DNA from: Anniella stebbinsi
Taxonomy: Eukaryota; Chordata; Lepidosauria; Squamata; Anniellidae
Assembly: GCA_029215795.1 (NCBI GenBank)
Contig: JARDYH010000003.1
Location: 12,971,001 to 13,035,000 of the forward strand
Length of the DNA stretch: 64,000 nt
Reading direction: 5' to 3'
In this document: in pieces, positions 21,061 to 32,185 of the stretch
How the letters are laid out: each line of letters starts with the position of its first letter
Position numbering within the stretch: the stretch's first letter is position 1
The notes under the pieces: generated by a model
Databases searched by the model: none
Told to the model about the DNA's origin: nothing
What the model saw: only the letters and a program-made list of their open reading frames with translations
Position numbers and translations under genes: made by a program

Positions 21061-22084
21061 TCCTGTCTAACTGTTTCTTCTCAAAAGAGCAGTGCAAAGA
21101 ACCCATACAATGAACAATGAGATTTTGGAAAACCCATTACTGAAATAAGGTCTAGTTGACACCACAGCAGCATGTGGTGAGAACGAGGTTCTAGAAGTCT
21201 GCATGGTAAAATGGACCGTGCCATTTCGAGCTGCAGAGGGGAGAATTGACTGTTCCCCTCCACGGATAGTAAACAGAAGCCTAGACCATTCTCCACTGCT
21301 CCAGTCATCAACCTTTCTTGCTGAGGTGAGATTTGTTTTCCTTTTTTTCCCTTGTTCTTTTATTTGAAAAAGAAAAGAATGGAGGATTCAAAAATTGCAT
21401 TCCCCCCTCCACAGTCAAAAGTGATACAGTCTACTCTTCTACCTCAAAACTCTACCACCTAGTACTACAGCCTACGAGGAGTAGGCCTCAATCCCTCTCA
21501 GAAGTATGCTAGCAGGACAGCCAATCAAGAAAGAATTGCGGATGGCACCAATTATGGAAGAGAGAAAAGGAGAGATGGAATCCCCAATATGCACATCTAC
21601 ATTTGGTCACAGAGAGTGGTTGAAACATAGATTAGGGTCCTGTGAAGGACAGCTGGGTGGAGGTGCTAACTCCACACCCTTTCTACTCACTTTCTACTCA
21701 TATGGACACCCTGTGTGCTTTAGAAGCCCATACGATCAGGGTTCTAAATCATGTGGGTAGCCTACATACGTAGAGCATGCTCCCCACTGTTGAGAAGTCA
21801 TCCTCCAATTCATGGGGGTTGACTGAGGGTGGAACTAGAACACTTGTCTCCAGTCTCCCTCAGTGGCTGAAAGATTTTGAATGCCTGAATAGGGCTACTG
21901 TTGTGCATTTAAGTGCCCTTGAGGAAGATATTTTGAAAATGTGTTGGGCCGTTATAATTTTACTGTCATACAGCATTGGGATTCTGTTTTCTCTTTTCTG
22001 CCCAGCACCCCCCCGCCCTCCCCGAGCCACAGGATATAGCTGGTTCTGGGAATGAAGCTGAAAGCAAGGCTGCATCCCATGGAG
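21061..22084. other. No feature recognised
   Basis: Mixed sequence; no repeats or genes identified. Confidence 0.45.
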
Positions 22085-22086
22085 TT

Positions 22087-22148
22087 CACAGTCATAGAAT
22101 CATAGAATAGTAGAGTTGGAAGGGGGCTATAAGACCATCAAGTCTGAA
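22087..22148 (-). mobile_element. CR1 LINE terminal fragment, antisense
   Basis: CATAGAATCATAGAATAGTA is two 8-bp CR1 terminal units plus GAGTTGGAAGGGGGCTATAA. Only the last ~60 bp of the LINE is present. Confidence 0.8.
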
Positions 22149-22605
22149 AGCTTTTGCAGGATAATATTACAGAATCCACAGCAGTCAACAAATGTTGCCT
22201 GGAGAAAAAGAACTCCAGGAGACAATTCCAGTTTTCCAGGTGGGTCAGGAAGGGTTTCATGAAGGCATCCCAGACAGAGTTGACAACTGTGTTCTCAACA
22301 CCTGCTTTTGGGTCTTTAACAGTCCCAAGATCTGTGGATCTTAGCTTGTGCTAGATTTTTTTGCTACTTGTTAAAAGCATAGGAGCCTTTAATTTTTCTG
22401 GTCAGGAATGGAGAGTCGGACAATAAGCATCTCTTGGAGGTCTACATCAACTGAAAGATTTGTACATCTGATTATTATGAGGCATAAAAACAAGAAGGTT
22501 AAAGTGTTCCACCCAAGCGATGGGATGCTGCCTTCTCCAAAGTTCCCTGAACATTGAAATCATTAAAGAAAAAAATAGCTCGAGGATTCATCTTTTCCAC
22601 TTTTC
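22149..22605. other. No feature recognised
   Basis: Unique-looking sequence. Confidence 0.45.
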
Positions 22606-22690
22606 CTTGCAGGGCTGCTTGTAGCCTTAAAAATCAAACTTTCCTTGGATGAGAGGCAAACTCCCTCATCAATTCATTGAACTCGTTGAC
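22606..22690. repeat. Left copy of a short segmental duplication
   Basis: CCTTGCAGGGCTGCTTGTA (22607) is repeated at 22900-22918. The following TTTCCTTGGATGAGAGGCAA and CTCCCTCATCAAT text (22643-22677) is repeated at 27168-27200. Removing the 22925-27133 element rejoins the second copy. So about 290 bp was duplicated in tandem before the transposon arrived. Confidence 0.75.
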
Positions 22691-22736
22691 TTTACCTATT
22701 TCAGGTGCAGCCTTCCTTCCTTGGGGGTTCAGAGAC

Positions 22737-22832
22737 AGCCTGCCTGACTGCATCTGCCTGCATCTGCCCACCTCTGCCTGCATCTGCCCACCTCTGCTTG
22801 CCTGCATCTGCCTAACTCTGCCTGCCTGCCAT
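22737..22832. repeat. CTGCCTGCATCTGCC minisatellite
   Basis: Imperfect units such as CTGCCTGCATCTGCCCACCT repeat about five times; this creates a Cys-rich chance frame. Confidence 0.85.
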
Positions 22833-23639
22833 CTGTGCACGGGAATTATCTGGCTTGACGTTTGGCTGATTCATTTTTGGGGTAAGTCGTACTGGGCCCA
22901 CCTTGCAGGGCTGCTTGTACTGCCTAGGGTGACCATATTTTGGGAACCAAAAAGGAGGACAGCATGACCAGCCCTCAAGGAGGTGCCCATCCTGACATGA
23001 CCGCCCCCAAGGGGGCATGGCCTTGGTTACATGTTCTACAGCTCACAATTCAGACAAACCTGTTCTACATAATATCTTAATGTTAAAATCACTAAAATTA
23101 AGAACAAGTGAGACATTCAATGTAGCTGAAATTAACTTCTACCTTTGTAGCTTTTGCTGTACTTTGAAGCTTTTGCTACACTATGTGTGGTACAGTCTCC
23201 CCCTCTTTCAAATATCTTTTCTTAATGCATGTCCTTCACTGGATGATCATAGTCTCACATTTCCTAACATTTAACACTCTTTCCCCATCACCTTTCTCAT
23301 AGCCATTTTAAGTCAGGATCCATACTCACAGATTCAGCACACTATCACTTTACAAATGAAGCAGTTGACAAGTGCAGAAAAATCTAGTACAACCTAGCAT
23401 TCAGAAAGGGTATTACCCTGCGAAGGTTAGCCATGGAACAAAATGACTAAAGGCTCATTGCAGCCACTTCCAAATAGCATCTCTTAGCTTGTTTCAACTT
23501 CTGGTTTATCAATGAGAAACTATCACAATGCTAGACAAGGATTTTCCCTCCTTTTTTTCCAAATATCTCCTGAATTTACAATGCCTCAGTGTGCAGAGAA
23601 CAGAAATCCCAATCTGGGACCCAAAGGAAACTGCCCAAA

Positions 23640-23825
23640 GAAACCTCAGAAACAAGTCCCATTGATTTCAATAAAGCTTACTCCCAGATAAATGAATATA
23701 GGATTGCAGCCTTAAATGAAGGTGCTTACAGGGCCATTAGTATTTTATTGCTGTTCATGATAAATCTTCACTGTGATAGAAAATATGTTTACTCAGAAGT
23801 CCCATTGACTGCAATAGGCCCTGCA
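23640..23825. mobile_element. Small interspersed repeat, AAGTCC/AGGATTGCA family
   Basis: Phrases ACAAGTCCCATTGATTTCAA, TTACTCCCAGATAAATGAAT..AGGATTGCAGCC and TTACTCAGAAGTCCCATTGA match the family noted at 17410. Confidence 0.5.
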
Positions 23826-23854
23826 ATCCCATAGTGTTAACATAAACATAATTA

Positions 23855-24174
23855 TAGGCTGACCATATGAAAAGGAGGACAGGGCTCATGTAACTTTAAC
23901 AGTTGTAGAGAAAAGGGAATTTCAGCCAGTGTCATTTGTATGCAATTAGTTCCTGGTGAAATTCCCTCTTCATCACAACAGTTAAAGTTGCAGGCACTAT
24001 ACTAGAGTGACCATATACAAAAGAAGGCAGGGCCCCTGCAACTTCAACTCTTGTGATGAAGAGGGAATTTCACCAGGAACTAATTGCATACAAATTACAC
24101 TGGCTGAAATTACCTCTTCTCTACAACTGTTAAAGTTATATGAGCCTTGTCCTCCTTTTCATATGGTCAGCCTA
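23855..24174. mobile_element. Dimeric fold-back hAT-like element, copy 2
   Basis: TAGGCTGACCATATG and CATATGGTCAGCCTA ends with exact duplication CATAATTA (23847-23854, 24175-24182). Arms of about 140 bp are near-complementary; the loop (about 23995-24035) carries TAGAGTGACCATATAC, a third terminus-like copy. Inserted inside the longer 22925-27133 element. Confidence 0.92.
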
Positions 24175-24656
24175 CATAATTATAAACACAAACAGGATCA
24201 TTGACAGAGAAGGGAGGGAAGTTGTTAGGAGGGTTCTGCAGTTGTGGAGCAAGTTGTCAGTCACAAACAAGATGAACATAGGTGGTGAGCATTCAAGGTG
24301 CCACAAGACAGTTTGTAGCTTTTGCACACAAATTACCTTGCCCCCTAGTCCAGACATTGCTGCTCACATCCCTTTTGCACAGCAAAACCTGGGCTGGCTT
24401 AGAAGGAGCAACAGATGAGGAAGGCCTCTGGCACTCCACTGAACGTGTCAGCAGCCAATGTACCTGCTCACCCCTTGCAAGCAGCCTCACTGACTATGAT
24501 GGCAAAACGCAGTGTTTGGCTGCTGGGCACCTCCTGCAATTGTTAAGCAATTTTGGATGCTGGACATAATGGTCTTATGCCGGCCCCCTTTATATCTTAA
24601 AATGCATCACTTCACTTCCACATTCCACAGCTTCTACATTTCTTATGTTAGAGCAA

Positions 24657-24681
24657 TAATAATAATAATAATAATAATAAT
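24657..24681. repeat. (AAT)n microsatellite
   Basis: About 8 AAT units. Confidence 0.9.
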
Positions 24682-24747
24682 GGCAACCCTGTTTAAAAAA
24701 TTAATGTTTCCTTATATGTGCAGAGTTTCACATTTTAAACTCACTTA

Positions 24748-24886
24748 AGGTGCAACCCTATGCATGGTTAGAAAGAAAAAAATCCTGCAGTTCTCAGCAT
24801 ACTCCAGCCAGACATGCTGGCTAGGGGATTCTAGGAGTTATAGGACTTTTTCTGTTTAAACATGAATAGGATTGTGCCTTTAACTC
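24748..24886. mobile_element. Small fold-back element, AGGATTGT / CCAGCATGCTGG family
   Basis: GGTGCAACCCTATGCATG at the left is mirrored by CATGAATAGGATTGTGCC at the right. The centre holds CTCCAGCCAGACATGCTGGC. The same layout, better preserved, is at 42856-42992. Confidence 0.65.
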
Positions 24887-24991
24887 ATGAATACATGAAT
24901 CAAATAGGATTTCCTTCTGCTGTGGAACACACTTACTTAGGAGTAAGCACCATTGTCCTGTTTTTTCTTCACCCTCCCTTCTTTTTCAGGC

Positions 24992-25085
24992 TGAATCCTA
25001 TGCACATTTAAATCAGAGTAAATCCTATTGATCTCAGTGGGACTTACTTCAAAGTAGACAGCCTTAGGATTGTGCTGTAGCTCTG
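24992..25085. mobile_element. Small fold-back repeat, AAGTCC family
   Basis: CTGAATCCTATGCACATTTA, GAGTAAATCCTATTGATCTC, GTGGGACTTACTTC and AGGATTGTGCTG are arranged as inverted halves. Confidence 0.55.
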
Positions 25086-25328
25086 TTTTTAAGGTGACAC
25101 AAGATACACACATACCATGTTTACCAAAAGAATGGCTTGCTGGTTACTACATCATATCTGCTTGAAAAAGGGGGGTTGGACACCCTAAAATAAGCAAGGG
25201 CAGATAGGATTTGTTTCAGCAAGCATTCCTCCCCCTTCCCCTTTTTAGTGATCCCATGCAGGGTTACTCAAAAGTAAGCCTTGCAGAGGCAAAGCACAAT
25301 GTGGCTCCCTCCCCAAGAAGTGTGGTTA

Positions 25329-25459
25329 GGTAGTATCCAATGTCAGGCCTATGTAGAGTAGATCCATTGAAATGAATGAGACTTAAGTTACTTACAACTA
25401 ATTTAACTCCCATTCTTTTCAATAGGTCTATTTACGTAGGACTAACATTGGATACTACC
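25329..25459. mobile_element. Small fold-back element, 131 bp
   Basis: GGTAGTATCCAATGTCAGGC at the left mirrors GACTAACATTGGATACTACC at the right. The arms continue inward (GATCCATTGAAATGAATG against CATTCTTTTCAATAGGTC). A target duplication is not clear. Structurally resembles the inner fold of the 6083-6827 palindrome. Confidence 0.7.
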
Positions 25460-26429
25460 TGTTGTTGAGAACACATTTCCTTTCTGTTTTTCTACCCCTT
25501 ACATTAAAGCTGCAGATCATAAATGGATAGAAAAACCGAAAGTAAATGTGTCCTCAAATGGACATCCATGTATCTTTTAGCTTCATACCAGAGAAATGTT
25601 TTTAAGGGACCTAGTTTTTTCTCTGTAAATTCAAAATACATACACACACACAAAGCTTATATAGTTTTACATCTTTTAAAGCCGCTACCTGAAGAGGTGT
25701 CCTTTTTCTTTTTTGGAGACCCAGGCGCTCTGTGGCTGGGAGTCGCTGGACAACAACAAGGTGGGCTGCGCTGGCTGGATCAAGGAAGCCCAGACATGGC
25801 CCCCCAAAAGTCAAGCCTCTTGCGTACATGAGGCGGCTGAAGAAATGCTGGCTGGAGCAGAGCATGTCTGGGCATGCCCTCCAAATCAACCAATTCTCTC
25901 CCCCTCTCTCTCTCTCTCCCCCTCCCTTCCTTCTTTTTTAAATTTACCCCCATTTTTTGGTTCTCTTATTCTCACACTTCTAAAAACATTGATTTTTTAA
26001 AAAAAATAAGATAAAATTAAAAACGCATCCTACCTACACAGACAAGGAAATTCCACACCCTGAATAAGGCCCAGGCGCGAGAGAGGAGGACAGGGTAGGG
26101 GCAGCCAAGCAGTGTGCAGTCCCTGGCAGGAGAAAGACCTACAGCAGCCGAGTCAAAAGCATGGGCGGGGCAGCTAGAGCCCAGGCGAGAGGGAGGAGGC
26201 TGCTAGGGCAGCCAAGCAGCATGCACGCCAGGGCTGAGGAATGTGCTGCCCAGGCAGATGGGGAGGGAACACATGGTGCCCCTGCCACAGACACGCTTGT
26301 CCCGCCGCCGCCACCGCCGCCACTCCCATGCCGACATCTGCCTCCTTGTGGATAAGCGCTGGGTGGGGGTGGGGGGGCAGAGGCCCTAACTTGGAAATGC
26401 CCAAATGAGCCTCTCTCACACCGCATAGC

Positions 26430-27050
26430 ACCTATCCAGGCTCCTCGTGCGTCGTCGCAATGACGACAAGCCCAGGGGAGCCCAGATCCAGCACAGAAGA
26501 GGCGGCAGAGGCCCGAAACCGGAAGTGAGCAAATCCGCCTCTCCCGCCTGGACATCCGGGCTCCTCAGGGCTTGTTTCCATTGCGACAGCCCACGGGGAG
26601 GCCGGGTAAGTGCCGGGCAAGTGCTGGGCAGGGCGGCAGAGGCGGATTTGGGCACTTCCGGGTTCGGGCCTCTGCTGCCTCTTCTGCGCTGGATCCGGGC
26701 TCCTCGTGAGTCGTCGCAATGGCAACAAGCACCGGGGAGCCCAGACCCAGCACGGAAGAGGTGGCAGAGGCCCCAAACCGGAAGTGAGCAAATCCGCCTC
26801 TCCCGCCTCTTCCGCCTGGACATCCGGGCTCCTCGGGGCTTGTTTCCCTTGCGACAGCCCACGAGGAGGCCGGGTAAGTGCTGGGCAGTGCGGGAGAGGC
26901 GGATTTGGGCACTTCCGGGTTCGGGCCTGTGCCGCCTCTTCTGCGCTGGATCTGGGCTCCTCGTGAGTCGTCGCACTGGGGAGCCCAGACCCAGCACGGA
27001 AGAGGCAGCAGAGGCCCGAAATCGTCCTCTCAGGCCTGGACATAATGGAA
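26430..27050. repeat. CpG-rich array of ~258-bp units within the hAT element
   Basis: Units repeat with GACATCCGGGCTCCTC at 26551 and 26819, and CCGGAAGTG at 26519 and 26778. A mirrored CACTTCCGG lies at 26653 and 26910. Each unit holds ETS-type motifs in both directions and a GGGTAAGTG donor-like site (about 26604 and 26872). CpG density is far above the surroundings. The many Arg/Pro-rich open frames on both strands (up to 243 residues) reflect the array, not genes. Confidence 0.75.
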
Positions 27051-27141
27051 ATTCAGAAAAAATCCCCCCGGACGCCATTTTGCCCCCCAAATTCCTGACA
27101 GGTCTGGGGGGATCCGGACGTCTGGTCACTCTAGTACTGCC

Positions 27142-27289
27142 TTACTTGTGTTTTAAAAATCATGCTTTCCTTGGATGAGAGGCAAACTCCCTCATCAATC
27201 AATCATGAGTCCACTAGTCATTACAGCCCTTCTGTAAGATACCCAACTTTAAGGACTAGATCTTTAAACATGGAGTTATTATTATAGCA
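27142..27289. repeat. Right copy of the split duplication
   Basis: TTTCCTTGGATGAGAGGCAA and CTCCCTCATCAAT at 27168-27200 match 22643-22677. This is the far side of the duplication interrupted by the 4.2-kb element. Confidence 0.7.
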
Positions 27290-27756
27290 CTTCACAGCAG
27301 CATGGAGTGGATTACCCAAAACAGTGCATGTGTTGAGAGCTTACTTCTGAGTAACAGCTGCAGCTGTGCATCTGAAATTGGGCACAGATGAGTCCCCTCA
27401 AGGCCATCTGTGAGATGCCCATGTCATGTGTACTGGATGTCTCTTGAAAAAGGGCCACATTTCAGCCACCTGAAACAGTGGATTTTGAAAGCTTACTTCT
27501 GAGTAATGCTTGCACCAATTGTTATGTAATTTGGCACACTTGACTAGCAACACTAAGTTTGCACTGTGACCAAGTTTCAAGCCTGTCTCCAAAAGCAACT
27601 CTATAGGGCAAAATGTGGATCCGATATAAATATCAGATTTCCCATCTGATACGATTCAATATGATTAACCTCCAATATAATCAGATCCAATAATTTTTTT
27701 AAATCCGACTTTCTGATAACGATACGATACGATATTTTCGGCCATGCACATTCCTA
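27290..27756 (-). mobile_element. GATACGAT-group hAT-like element, partial, reversed
   Basis: Right end GCCATGCACATTCCTA matches inverted TAGG..TGTGCATGG termini of the group. The adjoining ACGATACGATACGATATT and AACTCTATAGGGCAAAAT plus CACTGTGACCAAGTTTCAAG stretches occur in reverse order at 34453-34680. The left terminus is not recognisable, so the boundary there is approximate. Confidence 0.65.
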
Positions 27757-28009
27757 GTTATCACTAACAGATGTACCATCATCATCCCAGCAAAAACAAC
27801 GACAACAATGCCTTTTTTCCCTGCTGTCTGTAATGAAGGCTACTTAAGCTTAAGTGTTGATTAAATGTTCTGCTACTTTAAAAAACATGTTTGGTGTGGA
27901 TGAGTTCTTCACAAGGCAGGTTAAGAAAAGGGTTTTAAAAACAAAAGAAATCTTTTCCCAGAGCGATTAAAAAACTAGTTAAATTACTATCATGGAGGTC
28001 ATTATTGCA

Positions 28010-28042
<33 letters not shown>

Positions 28043-28895
28043 GAACTGAGTCACTCACTCTCTAGAGGATTACTTTGATACTTTACTTTTTTGACTTAAG
28101 AGAATCAGAACATTTTTTGATTCCACTAAGAAAGTAGATACAGCTTAACTAAGCAGCCACCTCACAGCCAACCAGAATTTCAGAGGGTTTTCCCCTCCCT
28201 CCAAATGTGGGACAAAATTCTTTCTCAAAAACCATTTTAGGTCATTATTCCATGGAGTTATTAGGTTGGAAAACAGCTTCCAGGCAAATGATGCTATTCA
28301 CAAACCTTTTACACCAGAAATAATGGTTGGATTATTTCTGCCTCGCAAGTAGTCTTGAGGTCTGATTTCTTTTTATTTGGGGAGTTTCGTCACAAAAGGC
28401 AACATTCCTTGCTGTTGAGTAATAATGCAGAACAGTTTAAAAGTGAAAGGGACCTCAAAGCTGAACGGAGAGATGGTTATTAAAGATACAAAGGTGGAAA
28501 TGAGTGCAGGTTGTTTTGAATTGGGAAAAAGAAGATCCCAATTTTCTTTGGATTTTTCCACCCTAGTAGCCATTCCCTTCCTTCCTCATGCTGTCCTTAT
28601 CTGCTGCCAAGGATGCTTGACTTCCTTAATCCCACTACATGTGTTAATCATATGAAGGGGTCTTGATGCGATCAGAGCAGCAATACAAGCCCTGCTCTAC
28701 ACAGGCTTCCCTACCACCATTGGTGATGAGCATGTACTGAGCATGGGCATCTGAAAGAGGGAAACTTATGTGGGGAAACCTATAGACTTGAAGGCTTCCC
28801 TCTTCCAGATGTGAGTGCTCAATGCATAGATATTGGGGCAGGGATAGGAAAGCCACATGATCTCAGGTGTGAGGCCAGTGCCATTACTCCATGAT
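27757..28895. other. No gene
   Basis: Includes an (AT)n tract at about 28018-28042. Otherwise unique-looking; no family recognised. Confidence 0.5.
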
Positions 28896-28965
28896 CACAT
28901 CAGCATCATCTCAATTTATACCCCGCCTATATACAGAATACCTTAGGTGGCACAGCAATCCTGTT
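28896..28965 (-). mobile_element. L2-like terminal scrap, antisense
   Basis: CTCAATTTATACCCCGCCTA is the complement of a GGCGGGGTATAAAT-type LINE end. Only about 70 bp; low certainty. Confidence 0.4.
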
Positions 28966-29456
28966 ATGTTATCAAAGTGTGAAGGGGACTTCAGTATTCA
29001 AAATCCTCTTAAAACATCTTAGACCTCGTCTCCCTTTTTCCTGCTATGCCACAGATGGAGAAACCTTTCATTGGAGATATCTTGCAGCCACCTACCAGAA
29101 TCTACCAAAAGGTGATTGTCAAAATAAAAGGGGAAGAGACCCATTCACCCCACCTAGAGCTGCTCAGAAGGGTTTCAACAGGATCGATGAAGAAATCCCA
29201 GGTAATTCACATTGAAACAGGTGTTCCCAAACTTGTGAGTTGAAACGAGGCTCTCTTCCATAAGGGAGAGAAGATAAAACGATATGGAGAAAGAAAACAA
29301 AGGGAATTGTAACAATGCAGCTAAGCAGTTCAAATCTTCTAATTCATGTAGAATGGATTATTACTTGGACAACTTGACCCCAGGCAAAAGTTCCTCAGCT
29401 GAGAAGATTTACAATCTAATTATGCAGCAAGTTCTGCTGTGACAGTTTGGGTCTTC
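28966..29456. other. No feature recognised
   Basis: Unique-looking. TCTAATTATGCAGC near 29415 is a possible regulatory word. Confidence 0.4.
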
Positions 29457-29481
29457 TATTACATTACATTACATTACATTA
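29457..29481. repeat. (ATTAC)n pentanucleotide repeat
   Basis: Four to five ATTAC units. Confidence 0.9.
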
Positions 29482-29884
29482 GTTAAACTAGCTGCTTCCT
29501 CACTCTCTTGCCGGCCCAGGCCTTCCCCATCTTCTGTATCTTCGTACTGTTCCTTTGCTTTGGGTAAACAATGCCGATGCCTTCCAACAAACAGCAGCAG
29601 CGGGATTAAACCGCCAGTGCCTTCCATGTCCTGCAATTTGGGTACTTGCTCTCAGCCATCTGACTTTAAAGGACCGTCAAAGTATTTTTCATAATTTTTC
29701 CAATGACCATTGTTCGCTTCCTTCCTCAACCCCAACCTCCAAAGAGCCTGTTCACAAATAACTCCACAGAAAGCCTGAAGCTAAAATCTGTTGTGCTCCC
29801 CATGATTCACCCTCGCAAACACATTAGCTTGCTGTGGGTAAAGCAGTGCTGAAATTCTCATTTCTACAAATATTTCATGGCAGC

Positions 29885-30000
29885 CTTCCCCAGCCTGGTG
29901 ACTTCTGGATAGTGTCAGATCATGACTCCCATCATCCCCAGCCAGCATGCCCGGATATTATGGGAGTTGCAGTCCAACTCCTCTGAAGGGCACCAAGCTG
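29885..30000. mobile_element. Short palindromic repeat, ACTCCCATCAT family
   Basis: GACTCCCATCATCCCCAGCC, GCATGCCCGGATATTATGGG and GTTGCAGTCCAA form inverted halves. One of the clearer copies of the family. Confidence 0.7.
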
Positions 30001-30300
30001 GAGATGATGGTTGTCGAGTATTGGACTTACATATGCATTTCAGTCCATTCAGCTGTCTAACCTGGTATTGGCTATTGTGGCTGTGGGGTCGTTCCAGGGT
30101 CTCGGGAAGAGTTCTTTCCTTCCCAGCCCTGCTACCCAAGATCCTCAGCAGGGCTGACTGGCCCTGCAAATTGAGCTTCATTTGACAACAGAAAGTGGTG
30201 TGGACCACGCTCAGCCTCCAGGGGGCATTAGCAAGTTTCTTCAAGTCCCTTACACCCTGTGTCTGTGAAAGAGGTGGTAAGATAAGAACCGTGTCCCCCA

Positions 30301-30420
30301 AATAGTTTCAGCACCTTGGATGGCTCCTTTAGGATTCTGGGCGCTTCTGACTGAAACTCGGAATGGATTCAGAGCCTCACTGAAATCTGAGCCTCCAGCT
30401 CTACTGCTTTCAGCCTCCAT
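30301..30420. mobile_element. GGAGGCTGG fold-back family, half copy
   Basis: TTTCAGCACCTTGGATGGCT, TTTAGGATTCTG, CTGACTGAAACTCGGAATGG and CCTCACTGAAATCTGAGCCT correspond to the right half of the 60523-60741 element. Confidence 0.6.
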
Positions 30421-30899
30421 CTTCTCTAGCTGGAAACTGGACTAAGGACCAAAAACAGATGTGATAGAAGCCGTGCATAAAGCACCTGGCAATTTAAGCA
30501 TGCCACGTATGCTCTATCACATAGAAAGGGACTTACCACGTGACCTGGCCAATTCACACATGGAATTAGAATGCCAGCAGTATCCCCATCCAGCCAACTG
30601 ATCATTGGGGTGCCAACTCTGGAGGCAAATGCATTGACTTATCTGGAAAATGCATTCTTCATTCACAGGCCTCACACGGAATGCTTGCCTTTGTGAGCCA
30701 CCATGTTGATTTTGGCCCTAATGATGCAGTGTGTGTGTCTGTGACCGCTAAATGACAGCATTCACCAACTACCTTAATTATGTGTGTCTGTGTTATGTAC
30801 ATGTACTCTGTCTGTGTGTATTTATGTCTCTCTCTGTGTGATATGTGACAGTTTAAAAAGATTTGCCACCTGTAAGTAAGTATTATTTCTACACAATAA
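30421..30899. other. No feature recognised
   Basis: Short TGTGTG-like interrupted tracts (30728-30845) only. Confidence 0.45.
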
Positions 30900-31300
30900 T
30901 TGTCAAGGCTGAAGGCTGGCACTCACACATATATTATTGGTTGGTATCACCACTCATCCACAGAAATCAAGGTGTCAGCTCTAATTAACCACATTGGGTT
31001 CAGTCAGTCGATGCATCAAAAACACCAACATGGAGTGGTTCATTCTCAAAGGCTGTTAACCTCTTGTCACACCGAAGGCCTCAAAGTCAAACTAGAAGTC
31101 AGTCATTACTCTGTGACCCTTAATTATTCAGAAAGAGTTCAGGAACTCGCAAAAATATTTTATCCTCCCTATAAAGTAGATGTTTTGCTGTCTAGATTCG
31201 TGACCCCACTGATGGGTAAAAGTGATTTCTTGTTTGATAAACTCACTTAGAAGTGAAGGCTGATTAATTGCAGTTAGGTGTCAAAGGTGACTCAGAGAGC
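30900..31300. promoter_or_regulatory. Candidate conserved non-coding element
   Basis: Repeat-free, with CTCTAATTAACCACATTG, CCCTTAATTATTCAGA and GCTGATTAATTGCAG, plus a TGACTCAGAG AP-1-like word. The 116-residue plus-strand frame 30900-31250 is the longest here but has no recognisable domain. I prefer a regulatory reading at low confidence. Confidence 0.3.
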
Positions 31301-31734
31301 TGCTGGACATAAAAAGAAACCTTTTAAATACAATGGTATATTCAAATATATAATGACACAAAAGTTCACTCTGTGATTGTCAACAAGATGGGGGCACAAT
31401 GTCCTTCAGAGTAGAAGCCAAGCACTTGGGATTATGCAATAGCAAAACTGGCCTCCTCTTTTATGCACCATGCATAAGGATCAATCTGCAATGCACAGCA
31501 TGAAGTGGTACAGTTCTGCAGTGGTAGAATGGAGCCTACCATTTCCGACTGTATGGGGGGGGATATAATTTTTAAATTCTCTCCCAAGTAAAAGAGATGG
31601 TGAGCTACGTAGACCTATGTCTACATAGGGGAATCCTACCTAGCTGTGCATAAGTACCCCATCCCTAATTTAGTAAACCAAAGACAGAGCCAGAACTGTG
31701 CTGAATCCTGCCCCCTATTTTTGGGAACGTTTTC
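31301..31734. other. No feature recognised
   Basis: Short G run near 31555-31561; otherwise nothing. Confidence 0.45.
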
Positions 31735-32185
31735 TCTCCCTGAGAAAAAGGCATTGTTTTTTCTGCCTCTTTCGCAGGGAGGGGGAGAATTTTGGAGACG
31801 TTTCTCCTTGGGGAGGGGGACACCATTTCCGCATACCTTTTAAAAGTTTAGCCAGTTGTTTAGGGGGTTTCCTGCAATTTTTTTTTAAAAAAACAACAAT
31901 AACAAAACAGCCCTGGCACTTAGAGGAGCCCAGCGGTTCTTCATAAATACCTATTGGAGACCATGTGACTTCACCCTGTCCATTAGGCATTCAGGAAGAA
32001 CTCCTGGGCTCCTGCAAATGCCGGTGGTGTTTTTTTAAAAAAAAAAAAGGAAGGAAGGAAGGAAGGAGACCCTTCAAAATTTCCTGCATTTAAAAAAGTA
32101 TGTAAAAACCCTATCCCCCTCTCCAAGGAGAACATTCTCCAAAATCCTCACCTCTGTCAGCCTCTTTTGCCAGAGTTTTCATTTT
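31735..32185. mobile_element. Fold-back element, about 450 bp
   Basis: Left text GGGGAGAATTTTGGAGACGT, TCTCCTTGGGGAGGGGGA and TTTCCTGCAATTTTTTTT is mirrored by TTTCCTGCATTTAAAAAA, CCCCCTCTCCAAGGAGAA and CATTCTCCAAAATCCTC. An inner pair (AGAGGAGCCCAGCGGTTCTT against AGAACTCCTGGGCTCCTG) closes the fold. A GGAA microsatellite (about 32048-32070) sits on the right arm. Confidence 0.72.

Larger units (their letters stand above)
22925..27133. mobile_element. Long hAT-like element (4.2 kb), decayed, with nested repeats
   Basis: Left end TAGGGTGACCATATTTTGGG and right end (minus strand) TAGAGTGACCAGACGTCCGG are inverted over about 12 bases. They are flanked by an exact 8-bp duplication GTACTGCC (22917-22924 and 27134-27141). 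TAGGGTGACC ends with 8-bp duplications are typical of Tip100-like hAT elements. No intact transposase is visible, and frames at 25523-26000 and 26139-27178 are not recognisable as one. Nested inside are a dimeric fold-back element (23855-24174), other miniature repeats and a CpG-rich array (26430-27050). An alternative is two separate elements whose flanks match by chance; the rejoining duplication argues against that. Confidence 0.72.

Noticed and set aside
25523..26000. Remnant of hAT transposase in the 4.2-kb element
   Set aside because: I could not recognise any transposase or dimerisation motif; frames are short.
26139..27178. Long open frames (up to 243 residues) on both strands
   Set aside because: They overlap in several frames and both strands, are Arg/Pro-rich, and follow the ~258-bp CpG-rich array. 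No domain is visible.
30900..31250. 116-residue frame that could be an exon
   Set aside because: No domain, no clear splice context, AT-rich regulatory-like words; kept only as a candidate non-coding element.
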